From Acidobacteriota bacterium (GTDB lineage Bacteria; Acidobacteriota; Terriglobia; Bryobacterales; Bryobacteraceae): 64,000 nt of DNA. The position numbers and the translations under genes are program-made. Every line of letters begins with the position of its first letter. Position 1 is the first letter of the stretch. Below, one piece after another: positions 1 through 8,067 of the stretch. Location: NCBI GenBank assembly GCA_016201205.1, contig JACQDF010000219.1, positions 16,113 to 80,112 on the forward strand, given 5' to 3'. The notes beneath the pieces were generated by a model. The model saw only the letters and a program-made list of their open reading frames with translations, had not been told where the DNA came from and made no database searches.

Positions 1-1346
1 AGCAACTGTTTGCAGCCGGCGGTCACATCCCGCACTTCGATCGCGCCGTCCCGGCTGCGCCAGGTGAACGACTGCGCAGTGGGGCTGTACGAGCCCCTGA
101 TCTCCGCCACCTGCCCGCCGCCCAGATCCAGTTGCGACGGCAGCAACTGGAATTGGCCGCCGTCCACGGCCAGCACGGCGCCCCGGACGATGGCGGCGGC
201 GCTCGCCGTTTTGACCGAAGCCTCCGGCATCTCGAGCATGCCTTGCAAACCGTGGCTTTGCGAGTACCCGAGAACGCCGCTCAACTTCCCTTCGAGCGCT
301 ACGCGGTCCGGCAAGGCCACGCTCATGGACTGAAACACTTCCCGCAGCGCCGCCACCGGAAGCTGGTTGAAGCGCGCAATGGCGCCCCACCCCGGATCCT
401 CGAGCAGCCGGTGGCCGCGCAGCCTCATCCGAACCGGCGCCGCCTCGGGTTCCGGTTGTGTCTCCAGCAGCAGCTCGCCGGCGGGAAAGTCCAGCGTCCC
501 ACGGTACCGCAGCGGCCAGTTTCCGGATCCGGCGCGCAACAGATCGAACCGCTGGATATCCTCCAGACGCGCCGTCCCTTCGATCTTGAGCCGCGCCAGC
601 TCGCCCTGCATTTTCGCCCGCATGGCGAGAAATCCTCGCATGCCGGCGCCGCGTCCTTCGAGCAGCGTCACAATATCGGAAAGAGCGCTTCGCTCCAGCT
701 CCAGCTCCAGGTCCGCTTCGCCTGGCTTGTTCTGGAACCGGCGATAGCGGCCGCGCCCGCTGAGCGTTCCGAATCCCTGCGCAGCCCGGTCCGTGCGAGC
801 CGGCTCGAACGAAAACCGCACCCGCACGCCGGAGCCGGTGTCGGGCGTAAGATCCACGTCCGCGTTGGCGCAATACAGCACCGATTTTGTATCGCCGAAC
901 TTGAAGTTGATCCGCCCGCTGCGCACATGCACTTCCGGAAGCGGCGCCGGCGGGCCGGAGGCAGTCTGCTCGAGCAGCGGGCGCACATTCCAGGAGCCCG
1001 AGTCGCGTTTGACCAGGTTGACCCGCGGCTCATCCAGCAGAATCGAGGAAACCTCCCAGCGCCCGCGCAGCATGGCGCGGATGCTGAGCGTGGCGTTGAG
1101 TGAAGACACGTACGCGAACGGCTCCATTCCTGCGCTCGGATCTTCGTGGATCACGACGTCGGAAACGGAAAAACCGGGGCCATTCCACAAGCTGAAGCGG
1201 GTCATGCCGGTGATGTCCACTTTGCGGCCGAGCGATGTTTCCAGCACCGCCTGAATGCGCGGCTTGAAGCGGTCGGTACCGAGAAATGGCAAGGCGGCGG
1301 CGATCGCCGCCATCACGGCGCTCGGAACCAGCAGCTTGCGTTTCAT
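1..1346 (-). CDS. AsmA-like protein, C-terminus outside window
   Basis: Reading the minus strand from an ATG at 1346 gives about 448 uninterrupted codons that run off the left edge. The protein opens with a positively charged start and one hydrophobic segment (about residues 4-22), then the AsmA-type stretch in which TDRFKPRIQ is followed by LGRKVDITG. A long beta-rich region follows with repeats of the kind found in AsmA/DUF748 envelope proteins, which are thought to help lipid transport or outer-membrane assembly. The start codon overlaps the stop of the upstream MocA-like gene (TGATG), so translation is probably coupled. The several open frames on the opposite strand here are GC-driven shadows. 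The family call rests on motif recognition only. Confidence 0.72.
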   Translation of the reverse strand, partial: MKRKLLVPSAVMAAIAAALPFLGTDRFKPRIQAVLETSLGRKVDITGMTRFSLWNGPGFSVSDVVIHEDPSAGMEPFAYVSSLNATLSIRAMLRGRWEVSSILLDEPRVNLVKRDSGSWNVRPLLEQTASGPPAPLPEVHVRSGRINFKFGDTKSVLYCANADVDLTPDTGSGVRVRFSFEPARTDRAAQGFGTLSGRGRYRRFQNKPGEADLELELERSALSDIVTLLEGRGAGMRGFLAMRAKMQGELARLKIEGTARLEDIQRFDLLRAGSGNWPLRYRGTLDFPAGELLLETQPEPEAAPVRMRLRGHRLLEDPGWGAIARFNQLPVAALREVFQSMSVALPDRVALEGKLSGVLGYSQSHGLQGMLEMPEASVKTASAAAIVRGAVLAVDGGQFQLLPSQLDLGGGQVAEIRGSYSPTAQSFTWRSRDGAIEVRDVTAGCKQL

Positions 1347-1936
1347 CAGCGGCGTGCTCCCTCCATCAGGCGCTCGTAAGCTTCCGGATCGTCGACGTCG
1401 GTCACGACGCCCGCGTCCTGGACATCGACGTACACTGTGCGGTCCGCGTGGCGGCGCACCACTTCCCGCGCCTGGCCTTGCGGTGGAAGGGCAAGGAATT
1501 CCCGCGCCAGCGCCGCGCGGCAGGCGACTGGATGGCCGCGCCGGCCTTGGCAGCGCGGGACTGCCAGCAACGCCTCCGGCTCGTGCTCGAGCGCGGCCAC
1601 CAGCGCGGCCACCGTGCTCTCCAGGATTGCCGGATAATCCACCGGCGTGAACAGAAACGCTTCCGCTTGCGGCGGCAATAGCGCCAGCGCGCACTGCAAG
1701 GAGCTCAACTGCCCGCGCCCCGGATCGGGATTCACCGCGAGCACGGGGTTCCTCTTGATCCCGGCGCGAATCGCTTCTTCCTGATGGCCCAGGACGACGA
1801 TCACCGGAGAGCAGTGCCGCTCCAGCACGCCGGTCAGCCGGTCGAGGAACGTCTCGCCTGCAAACGGGAGGAGTGCTTTCGGACGGCCCATCCGGCTGGA
1901 AGCGCCGCCGGCCAGAATCATGCCGGAGCACCTCAC
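1346..1936 (-). CDS. MocA/MobA-like molybdopterin nucleotidyltransferase
   Basis: 196 residues from a GTG at 1936 that overlaps the xdhC stop; an ATG at 1921 is the alternative, but it would leave no residues before the first beta strand. Near the N-terminus is the nucleotide-binding signature LAGGASSRMGRPKALL. Further on are a P-V-D-Y-P metal-binding segment and a G-H-P motif, all typical of MobA/MocA/GlmU-type transferases. Members paired with XdhC usually make molybdopterin cytosine dinucleotide for xanthine-dehydrogenase-like enzymes. It is the middle gene of a tight three-gene minus-strand run (xdhC, this gene, AsmA-like). No molybdenum hydroxylase subunit is visible in the window. Confidence 0.82.
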   Translation of the reverse strand: MRCSGMILAGGASSRMGRPKALLPFAGETFLDRLTGVLERHCSPVIVVLGHQEEAIRAGIKRNPVLAVNPDPGRGQLSSLQCALALLPPQAEAFLFTPVDYPAILESTVAALVAALEHEPEALLAVPRCQGRRGHPVACRAALAREFLALPPQGQAREVVRRHADRTVYVDVQDAGVVTDVDDPEAYERLMEGARR

Positions 1937-2769
1937 TTGAGTACTGTGCGCAACGTCTCGTTCACGAAAATGGATTTCGAGGCGCGCCGCCACCCGGAAT
2001 CCGGATTGCGGCGTACGGCGATCATCTCGGCAACCACCGCGACGGCGATCTCCTCGGGCGTCACGGCGCCGATGTCGAGTCCCATCGGCGCATGCAGCTT
2101 CTCGAACGCCTCCCGCGGCAGCCCTTCCTTTTCCAACTCGCGCACCACGCTGATGGTCTTGCGCTTGCTGCCGATCATGGCAACGTACCGCGCCGGGGTG
2201 GTCACCGCCCACTTCAATACGCGCATGTCGTCGCGGTGCCCGCGCGTTACGATGATCAGGTAGCTCGATTCGTTGATTGCCAGCTTCGGGAAGACTTCCT
2301 CGTACTCCTCGGCGAAGATCTGGTCCGCTTCCGGAAAGCGCTCCCGGTTGGCGAATTGTTCGCGGTTGTCGATGATGACAGTGGCGAAGCCGGCGAGCGC
2401 CGCCACTTTGGAAAGACTCTTCGAGACGTGGCCGGCGCCGAAAATGTAAGCGAATGGTTGAGCAAGCACAGGTTCCACAAATACGTTGAGCTGGCCGCCG
2501 CAGATGAGCCCGTTGTCATAGGCCGCATCCTGGCCCAGGTTGAAGGTCAGATGGCGCGGCCGTTCCGTCTCCATCACTTCGCGCGCCACGTTCCACACCT
2601 CGGCCTCGACGCAGCCGCCGCCGATGGTGCCGAGCATGCTGCCGTCTTCGCGAACCAGCAGCTTGGCGCTTTGAAAACTGGGGATGGAGCCGTTCACCTG
2701 CACAATCGTGGCGATAGCGCACTTCTGCCCCGAGCGCCGCAAGCGCACGATTTCGTCGAAAACGTCCAC
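1933..2769 (-). CDS. xdhC: XdhC-family molybdenum hydroxylase maturation factor
   Basis: 278 residues from a GTG at 2769; longer readings run through the divergent oxidoreductase gene and were discarded. The N-terminal XdhC/CoxI domain has the conserved LGTIGGGCVEAEV segment. The C-terminal Rossmann domain has FGAGHVSKSL followed by the D-N-R-E-Q-F and R-G-H-D-D-like motifs of XdhC_C. XdhC proteins bind molybdenum cofactor and help its sulfuration and insertion into xanthine dehydrogenase or CO-dehydrogenase-type enzymes. The next gene, a MocA-like transferase, starts inside its stop codon, which supports a joint maturation role. Only 17 bp separate it from the divergent gene at 2787. Confidence 0.85.
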   Translation of the reverse strand: MDVFDEIVRLRRSGQKCAIATIVQVNGSIPSFQSAKLLVREDGSMLGTIGGGCVEAEVWNVAREVMETERPRHLTFNLGQDAAYDNGLICGGQLNVFVEPVLAQPFAYIFGAGHVSKSLSKVAALAGFATVIIDNREQFANRERFPEADQIFAEEYEEVFPKLAINESSYLIIVTRGHRDDMRVLKWAVTTPARYVAMIGSKRKTISVVRELEKEGLPREAFEKLHAPMGLDIGAVTPEEIAVAVVAEMIAVRRNPDSGWRRASKSIFVNETLRTVLK

Positions 2770-2786
2770 TAGAATCGAATTATAGC
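2770..2786. promoter_or_regulatory. Overlapping divergent -10 boxes, possibly leaderless
   Basis: The 17 bp between two divergent GTG starts contain a perfect TATAAT on the minus strand (2779-2784), 9 nt before the xdhC GTG. TAGAAT lies on the plus strand (2770-2775), 11 nt before the oxidoreductase GTG. There is no room for a Shine-Dalgarno sequence plus leader on either side. If these are the -10 elements, both mRNAs start at or near the initiation codon. No good -35 hexamer was found. Confidence 0.4.
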
Positions 2787-4130
2787 GTGGGATACGATGC
2801 CATCGTGATTGGCGCGGGCCCGGCTGGGACCACCGCGTCCAGACTGCTGGCCGAGTGGGGACATCGGGTCGCGCTGGTGCACCGCCCGAAAGCGCGGCCG
2901 GTGAACGTCGCCGAATCGCTTCCGCCCAGCGTGCGGACGGCGTTTCATTTGGCCGGCATACAAGAGCAAGTGGATGGGGCGGGCTTTGCGCGCAGCGCGG
3001 GGAACGCCGCATGGTGGGGAACAGCGGAGCCGCGGGTCGAGACGTATCCGCCGCCGCGCTGGGGCTACCATGTGCGGCGCGCAGACTTCGACCGCCTGCT
3101 CTGTGACCTCGCTGTGGCCCGCGGAGTCTGCCTGCTGGAATCGGCTCCGCCTGCCTCGGCTCCGTTTGTTCTCGATTGCAGCGGGCGCACGGGCGTTCTC
3201 GCCCGCCGCGGATTCCGGCGCACCAGCGGCTACCCTCGCACCATGGCCATCGGTGCAGTGTGGCGTAAGCCCGGAGGCCTTCCCTATGCCGGGCTGACGC
3301 TGGTGGAAGCATTTTCGGGGGGCTGGGCGTGGTCCGTGCCCGTCGATGAAGATCGCCGCTATGTATCCGTGATGATCGACGCCCGGCGCGCGGCCGACTA
3401 CCGGGCGCAACTCGCCACCACAGAAGCCTTCCGCAAGATGCTCGACGGCGCTGTCATCGAGGGGAACATCCGCGCCTGTGACGCCACTCCCTACACCTGT
3501 TCCCGTTTCGCCGGCTCCGGCATCCTGGTGGTCGGCGACGCGGCATCCTTCCTTGATCCGCTCTCTTCGTTCGGCGTCAAGAAAGCGATCACTTCGGCGT
3601 GGATGGCCGCCGTGGCCGTCCACACCGCTCTCAAAGATGGCTCGCGCGCCCCGCTCGCCATAGCGTACTTTGAAGAGCGCGAGCGGCAGGCGTACGAGGA
3701 TGCGCGGCGCCATACCGCCCGGTACTGCGGCCAGGTCGCCGAGACGCTTCCGCATCCGTTCTGGAGCAGGCGCGCTTCGTCCGAACCCGGTTTCTACGCG
3801 CCCGCCGGGCTGACCGCCCAACTCGAACTCCTGCGCACTGCAGCGGAGATCCGCCTCCGGCGCTCGGAACAGATTGGCGTCGAAAAGCGTCCCGCGGTGG
3901 AAGGCAACGAAGTCGTCGAGCGCCCTAAGCTCGTCGCCCCGCAACTGCCGCCTGGACTCGAATTCGTCAACGGCGTCGAGATCAGCCGCCTGCTGGAACT
4001 CTCCGAACGCCACACACAGTTGCCCGATCTGTGGCGCGCCTACAACAGTGGGAACGAAGAAGTCGACTTGCCGAATTTCCTCGGCGCGCTCTGCCTGCTG
4101 CTGGCGAAAGATGTCCTCACGCTGCGATAA
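2787..4130 (+). CDS. FAD-dependent monooxygenase/halogenase-like protein
   Basis: 447 residues from GTG 2787. The N-terminal dinucleotide-binding motif IGAGPAGTTASRLLA (residues about 8-22) and the GDAASFLDPLSSFG segment (about residue 250) are the two FAD-binding signatures of the flavin monooxygenase/geranylgeranyl-reductase/halogenase superfamily. Between them is GGWAWSVPV, resembling the WxWxIP motif of flavin-dependent halogenases. The equivalent of the halogenase catalytic lysine was not confirmed, so the substrate and the halogenating activity are unknown. The gene is divergent from xdhC and is followed after about 50 bp by a PIG-L deacetylase gene on the same strand. Confidence 0.72.
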   Translation: MGYDAIVIGAGPAGTTASRLLAEWGHRVALVHRPKARPVNVAESLPPSVRTAFHLAGIQEQVDGAGFARSAGNAAWWGTAEPRVETYPPPRWGYHVRRADFDRLLCDLAVARGVCLLESAPPASAPFVLDCSGRTGVLARRGFRRTSGYPRTMAIGAVWRKPGGLPYAGLTLVEAFSGGWAWSVPVDEDRRYVSVMIDARRAADYRAQLATTEAFRKMLDGAVIEGNIRACDATPYTCSRFAGSGILVVGDAASFLDPLSSFGVKKAITSAWMAAVAVHTALKDGSRAPLAIAYFEERERQAYEDARRHTARYCGQVAETLPHPFWSRRASSEPGFYAPAGLTAQLELLRTAAEIRLRRSEQIGVEKRPAVEGNEVVERPKLVAPQLPPGLEFVNGVEISRLLELSERHTQLPDLWRAYNSGNEEVDLPNFLGALCLLLAKDVLTLR

Positions 4131-4179
4131 GGAGCCGGCCGGCGCCGCTACGGATTACAATAGGTTCCCGGAGTGAAGC

Positions 4180-5151
4180 ATGCATCGAAGACAATTTTTC
4201 GGAACGACCGCAGCGATAGCGCAGGCGGCTCAAACGCCCCTGCCGCCGGCCAGCGAAAAGGTGGCCAGCGGGGCAGGCGAGGTTTCCTACAACGTGAATG
4301 TCATTGTGGAGCGCAAGCGCTCCGGCAAGCCGCACAAGGGCAAGATGCTGGCGGCGATCCAGCCGCACTGTGACGATATCCCGATCTTTGCCACCGGCAC
4401 CGTGCTGAAGCTGATCGATGAAGGCTACGAAGGAATCCTGATCACGATGTCGGACGACTCGATGGCCGGCGACGGATCGGGGTACGGGGAGGTGGTCTGG
4501 AAGAACGAGAAGGACACGCGGGAAGTAGCGCGGCGGATGGGGTTGAAGGAAGCCATTTTCCTGAACTATTCGAATCACAACATGGACGCCTGGCCGATCA
4601 TCGAGATTCGCGCGAGGCTGGTGTTTTTGTTTCGCTACTTCAAGGTGGATACGGTGCTGGTGTACGACCCCAGCGGGTTGTATGAACGCAACCCGGATCA
4701 CTATGTCACGGCGCAGGCGGTCGAGTGGGCGGCCGGGATCTGCGCCATGAAGTGGGATTATCCGGAGCATTTTCTGGCGGGACTAAAACCGCATGCGGTC
4801 CAGGAGCGCTATTACTTTGCACGCGGGCCGCAGTTGGTGAATCGTGTCGTGGACATCTCCGATTACGTTGATCAAAAAGCTTGGGTGAACATGGCCAACG
4901 TGACGCAAGGGCCGGCGGGGGACACGGGAGCGCGCTTAAGGCGGCGGCTGGCGGCGCAGGGGAAGCGACTGCCGCTGCTGGGCAATGATGACGACACGGC
5001 CAACCGCCAATACACGAAATACTTCGCCTTGTCTCGGGACCGCGCGCGAGGGCAAGCGCACGGACTGGGATGGGCCGAGTACTTTCACTACATCGGGCCG
5101 GAACCCTCGGACGTGGACGAGTACGTGGCTAAGAACGCCGTGTCGCTATAG
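4180..5151 (+). CDS. PIG-L family deacetylase
   Basis: 323 residues from ATG 4180, preceded by GGAG (4170-4173) at 6 nt. The N-terminus HRRQFFGTTAA resembles a short Tat leader. The zinc-binding signature of the PIG-L/LmbE fold is present as QPHCDDIPIFATG (about residue 62), and the conserved second histidine region as NPDHYVTAQAV. PIG-L enzymes remove N-acetyl groups from amino sugars or related conjugates. An exported paralog of this sort is common in Solibacter-like genomes, with unknown substrates. A TACAAT hexamer at 4156-4161 may be its -10. Confidence 0.85.
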   Translation: MHRRQFFGTTAAIAQAAQTPLPPASEKVASGAGEVSYNVNVIVERKRSGKPHKGKMLAAIQPHCDDIPIFATGTVLKLIDEGYEGILITMSDDSMAGDGSGYGEVVWKNEKDTREVARRMGLKEAIFLNYSNHNMDAWPIIEIRARLVFLFRYFKVDTVLVYDPSGLYERNPDHYVTAQAVEWAAGICAMKWDYPEHFLAGLKPHAVQERYYFARGPQLVNRVVDISDYVDQKAWVNMANVTQGPAGDTGARLRRRLAAQGKRLPLLGNDDDTANRQYTKYFALSRDRARGQAHGLGWAEYFHYIGPEPSDVDEYVAKNAVSL

Positions 5152-5194
5152 GGCAAGAGTGGACGGCGCGGAGGATAGATCCCGTATCTCTTCC

Positions 5195-5770
5195 TCAGGC
5201 TGCGGGCGCCGCCGGCCACGACGCCAGTGGATGGTCCCATTTCTCTTTGGCGAACGCGAGATCCAAAGGAGTGTGTGCCAGATGGTTTACGTAGTTGCTC
5301 AGAGTCTTCTGGGCCACTCCTAAGACCACTTCGAGCACCTGCGCGTTGGTGAAGCCCGCCCTCGCAAACTGCTCCGCGGCCGGCTCGGCCCAGCCTCTGT
5401 GCCGGACCAAGGACTGAGTGAACGCTCTCACTGCCTCCAATCGAGGATCGTCGAGCGGTGTCCCGTCGCGAAGAGACTCGATGACCTCGGGTGAGAGACC
5501 CTGCCGGCGGGCAGCCATCGAGTGGGCCGCGACGCAGTATTCGCACCCGTTTTCGACGCTGGCTGTCAGCAGCACGACCTGCCTCTCGGAGAGACTCAGT
5601 GAGCTTTTCTCGAATTGCTGCGCAGTGAGCAGATACCCTTGCAGCGCCGCCGGTGATTCCGCCAAGATTCCGAGAAGGTTGGGAATCATGCCGAACCGCT
5701 CCTTGGCCTGAGCCAGTGCGCCTTTTGAAGCGCCGGGGGCCGTTTCCAACGTGTGAACAGAGAATGTCAT
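5195..5770 (-). CDS. AhpD-like carboxymuconolactone decarboxylase family protein
   Basis: 191 residues from ATG 5770 (MTFSVHTLE). An in-frame extension to 5845 is possible but reads through low-quality sequence. The signature CEYCVAAHS supplies the CxxC plus histidine that AhpD-type alkylhydroperoxidases use for thiol-dependent peroxide reduction. Helical segments before and after (SLSLSERQVVLL, NAQVLEVVLGVAQ) fit the CMD fold. It stands at the left side of the metal/thiol-stress region, divergent from a broken thioredoxin gene, so an antioxidant role is plausible but not shown. Confidence 0.85.
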   Translation of the reverse strand: MTFSVHTLETAPGASKGALAQAKERFGMIPNLLGILAESPAALQGYLLTAQQFEKSSLSLSERQVVLLTASVENGCEYCVAAHSMAARRQGLSPEVIESLRDGTPLDDPRLEAVRAFTQSLVRHRGWAEPAAEQFARAGFTNAQVLEVVLGVAQKTLSNYVNHLAHTPLDLAFAKEKWDHPLASWPAAPAA

Positions 5771-5923
5771 ATCTGCTCTGTGCTTCGCCTGCGATCGCTG
5801 GGGAGTTACGCCCCCTGTAAGAACCGCGGCGATTCCGGCACTCACCTGTCGAAGCGGCGCCGCGTGCCAGGTTGCGCGTAACCTACGGCCCCAGTTTGAC
5901 GAATATGTCAGCGAGGAGGGTCG

Positions 5924-6545
5924 ATGTCGTTGCGCACGTCATTGCTGGTGGCCATCGTTCTGACAGCCGCTCTCGCGATCATGTACTCGAGGTCCGCGGG
6001 AGGAGCGGGAACAGGTGTCAAAGATCGGAAGGCCGCCCCCGACTTCGCCCTAAAAGATGCCGGCGGCGCCGACCTGAAGCTATCCGATTACAGGGGCAAA
6101 GTTGTCCTTCTGAACTTCTAAGGAACACGCGCAAAACGGACCGCGCCCGCGGCAGAGACACTCCGGTGTTCCTCTAAGGCTATGGCGCCGCGGGGCGCGG
6201 CCTTTGCGCTTCTGGGCAACCTGGTGCGGGCCGTGCAAGGTGGAGATCCCCTGGTTCGTGGATTTTGAGAACAAATTCCGCGATCGCGGCTTTGCGGTCA
6301 TCGGAGTTTCCATGGACGAGGAGGGTTGGCAGGCTGTCAAACCGTACATCCGGGAGAAGAATGTGAACTACCGGGTTGTGCTCGGAACTGAGCAGATAGC
6401 GAGGCGTTATGGCGGCATCGATTCGCTTCCTACGACGCTGCTCATCGATCGGGAGGGGCGAATTGCCGCTCAGCACGTCGGTCTCGTGGGCAGGAGCGCT
6501 TACGAGCAGGAGATCGGCAAGCTGCTTGGCGCCCCGGCGGAATGA
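5924..6545 (+). pseudogene. TlpA-like thioredoxin interrupted by a 90-bp element
   Basis: ATG 5924 has a strong GGAGG. It starts a secreted or membrane-anchored protein (hydrophobic residues about 6-20) that reads normally to LKLSDYRGKVVLLNF and then meets TAA at 6119-6121. The missing remainder, beginning with the active site WATWCGPCKVEIP, resumes at 6213 and continues to 6545. The interruption is exactly 94 bp: a 90-bp element plus a duplicated TTCT. Removing it gives 528 bp, an intact 175-residue TlpA/ResA-like thiol-disulfide oxidoreductase with LLNFWATWCGPC. As it stands, the redox site is separated from the leader and is out of frame. Confidence 0.88.
6120..6209 (+). mobile_element. 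90-bp palindromic element, copy A
   Basis: The sequence lies between two TTCT direct repeats (6116-6119, 6210-6213) inside the TlpA-like gene. It begins AGGAACAC then GCGCAAA, has a central hairpin (ACAC-tccg-GTGT core) and ends TTTGCGC, so the left GCGCAAA and right TTTGCGC are inverted. About 90% of positions match an inverted copy at 56558-56646. No protein could be encoded; it looks like a non-autonomous MITE/REP-like insertion. Confidence 0.85.
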
Positions 6546-6565
6546 GCTATGTAACCCCGTTCAGT

Positions 6566-6826
6566 TCATCTCCGTCCGGGCAGCCTCCGAATGATGCGAT
6601 CCTCCAAGGTTTCCGCCTCCGCATCAGCCTTGCCGGACTCGGTTCGGTGGCTCGCGCGCGCGGCGGAACCGAGCAGCCGGATTTGTGCCGCGAACCGGGA
6701 GCAGTGGCGGCACATCCAAAGATGCATTCGCACGCCCCACCGGGTCGAGAGGCTCGCTCGATGGAGCTCTTCAGTACTCAGCAGCCGGGCGACCTGCTTG
6801 CAAGAAAGCATCTTCATCTCCTCCAT
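6566..6826 (-). CDS. Small zinc-finger anti-sigma factor
   Basis: 86 residues from ATG 6826. The segment HLWMCRHC gives the H-x3-C-x2-C zinc-binding motif of ZAS anti-sigma factors. An upstream cysteine (LSCKQVARLLS) fits the usual N-terminal helix. There is no obvious transmembrane segment, so this is a cytoplasmic type. The start overlaps the end of the ECF sigma gene by 13 bp, the standard arrangement for a sigma/anti-sigma pair. The gene converges on the interrupted thioredoxin gene. Confidence 0.82.
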   Translation of the reverse strand: MEEMKMLSCKQVARLLSTEELHRASLSTRWGVRMHLWMCRHCSRFAAQIRLLGSAARASHRTESGKADAEAETLEDRIIRRLPGRR

Positions 6827-7398
6827 CCCTTCGCCTCAAGACACTCCCGCAAACGAGCGCGGGCCCGATGCATGAGCACTCCCAGATTAGTGACTGAGAT
6901 ATCCAGAATCTTACAAATCTCCGCTGAGTCCAGCTCTTCCACTTCTCGCAGCGTGAAGACGGAGCGTTGTGCGTGTGGAAGCTCTCCCAGGCAGGCTTGA
7001 ATCAGTTTACCGGCCTGGTGGGACTCGAGCAGCCGCTGAAGGTCCTCAGGTGGGCGCGCCCACCTGCCTTTAGAATCGAAACGCGATTCGAATACCTCGT
7101 CGATGGGATCATGCCGCTGGTCGACGTTCTGTTCCCTGCGGAACTCGAGGATCTTCCGATGCAAGATGCCGAACAGCCAGGTGCGGAGCTGTGACCGGCC
7201 TTCAAAACGATCCAGCGTCTCGAGAAACGTGGTGAAGACATCCTGGACCAAGTCCTCGGCCGCCGTGTCTGTCAGTCCCATACCGCGTGCAGCCCGGAAC
7301 AACGTCCGCGCATGATCTTGGACCACCTGACTGAGCAGCGCCGGCTCGCGAGCTCGGAGCCGATCCAAGTCTTGATCAGTCAGTGCGTTGGCGGTCAT
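6814..7398 (-). CDS. ECF sigma-70 factor
   Basis: 194 residues from ATG 7398; the frame stays open far upstream, but that part is a shadow. Region 2 includes AEDLVQDVFTTFLE and the -10-recognition segment SQLRTWLFGILHRKILEFRR. Region 4 ends in the helix-turn-helix LDSAEICKILDISVTNLGVLMHRARARLRECLE. It is co-transcribed with the overlapping zinc-finger anti-sigma gene. Its divergent neighbour at 7525 (DUF302 protein) is a candidate target. Signal and promoter specificity are unknown. Confidence 0.9.
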   Translation of the reverse strand: MTANALTDQDLDRLRAREPALLSQVVQDHARTLFRAARGMGLTDTAAEDLVQDVFTTFLETLDRFEGRSQLRTWLFGILHRKILEFRREQNVDQRHDPIDEVFESRFDSKGRWARPPEDLQRLLESHQAGKLIQACLGELPHAQRSVFTLREVEELDSAEICKILDISVTNLGVLMHRARARLRECLEAKGWRR

Positions 7399-7524
7399 TT
7401 GAGCTGGAAGACCAAAATCTTTCTCATCAGTGTAAGAAGTTTGCTTGTGTGTGCACTCACAGTTCGGAAGCGACGCGGTGAGACGCGCCCTTCCAGAAAA
7501 ACCTCCCAAGGAGAATACAAAAAC

Positions 7525-8013
7525 GTGTTTACAAGAATCCTTTCTTTCCATCGTAGTTGGATGCTTGCCGCGGCGCTCGCCACGGCAACGCTGATTCCCT
7601 CGTTTGCAGCCGACGAGAGTTCCTTCGCCGGCGCTCGGGTGGCGGTTACGGCCAACAAGTCCTTCGCGGACGTGAACAAAGCGGTCAAGTCGCTTGTCGC
7701 CAAGAACGGCATGATGGTCATGGCCGAAGTCAATCAAGGCAAGATGCTGTCGATGACGGGCCTCAAGCTCGACGCCACTCTTTACATCATCGGCAACCCG
7801 ACCGTCGGCAAGCAGATCTTCGAGCAGGACCACGGTGTCGGCCTCTACGTTCCGCTGCGCCTGTTCGTTTACACCGACCAGAGCGGCCAGACCCACGTGG
7901 CCTACGACAAGCCGTCGACTCTGCTCTCCCAATTCCACAACGAGAAGATCGCCATGGTCGCCCAGATGCTCGACCAGAAGTTGAACGATCTGGCCAACAT
8001 GGCTGCGCAGTAG
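7525..8013 (+). CDS. Exported DUF302-domain protein
   Basis: 162 residues from GTG 7525, chosen because it gives a full signal peptide (charged MFTRILSFHRSW followed by MLAAALATATLIPSFA) and lies downstream of AAGGAG (7509-7514). The mature part contains the DUF302 pattern: a short segment F-A-D-V-N-K-A-V with the YIIGNP motif and a conserved PLRLFVYTD-like strand. DUF302 proteins are small periplasmic or cytosolic proteins of unknown function, often near sulfur and metal genes. It is divergent from an ECF sigma operon and starts a run of same-strand genes. Confidence 0.72.
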   Translation: MFTRILSFHRSWMLAAALATATLIPSFAADESSFAGARVAVTANKSFADVNKAVKSLVAKNGMMVMAEVNQGKMLSMTGLKLDATLYIIGNPTVGKQIFEQDHGVGLYVPLRLFVYTDQSGQTHVAYDKPSTLLSQFHNEKIAMVAQMLDQKLNDLANMAAQ

Positions 8014-8067
8014 ATTCCCGGGCAGGCGGGGCGCGGCACGGAGCGCCCCTTTTCCAGGAGTCACACA

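Noticed and set aside
10..1254. Several plus-strand open frames at the left edge
   Set aside because: The minus strand reads a continuous AsmA-like protein through the whole stretch; the plus-strand frames are composition shadows without motifs.
1933..3312. 459-residue version of XdhC
   Set aside because: The extra N-terminal part lies antisense to the well-supported FAD oxidoreductase and has no XdhC homology; the GTG at 2769 fits the domain start.
6120..6209. Intron or translational bypass element
   Set aside because: 94 bp is too short for a group I or II intron. The two copies differ in length modulo 3, and target duplications fit transposition better.
6120..6209. IS200/IS605- or RAYT-type REP
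   Set aside because: The flanking tetranucleotide differs between copies while being duplicated around each, which HUH-type insertion does not produce. With only two copies this is a tentative rejection.
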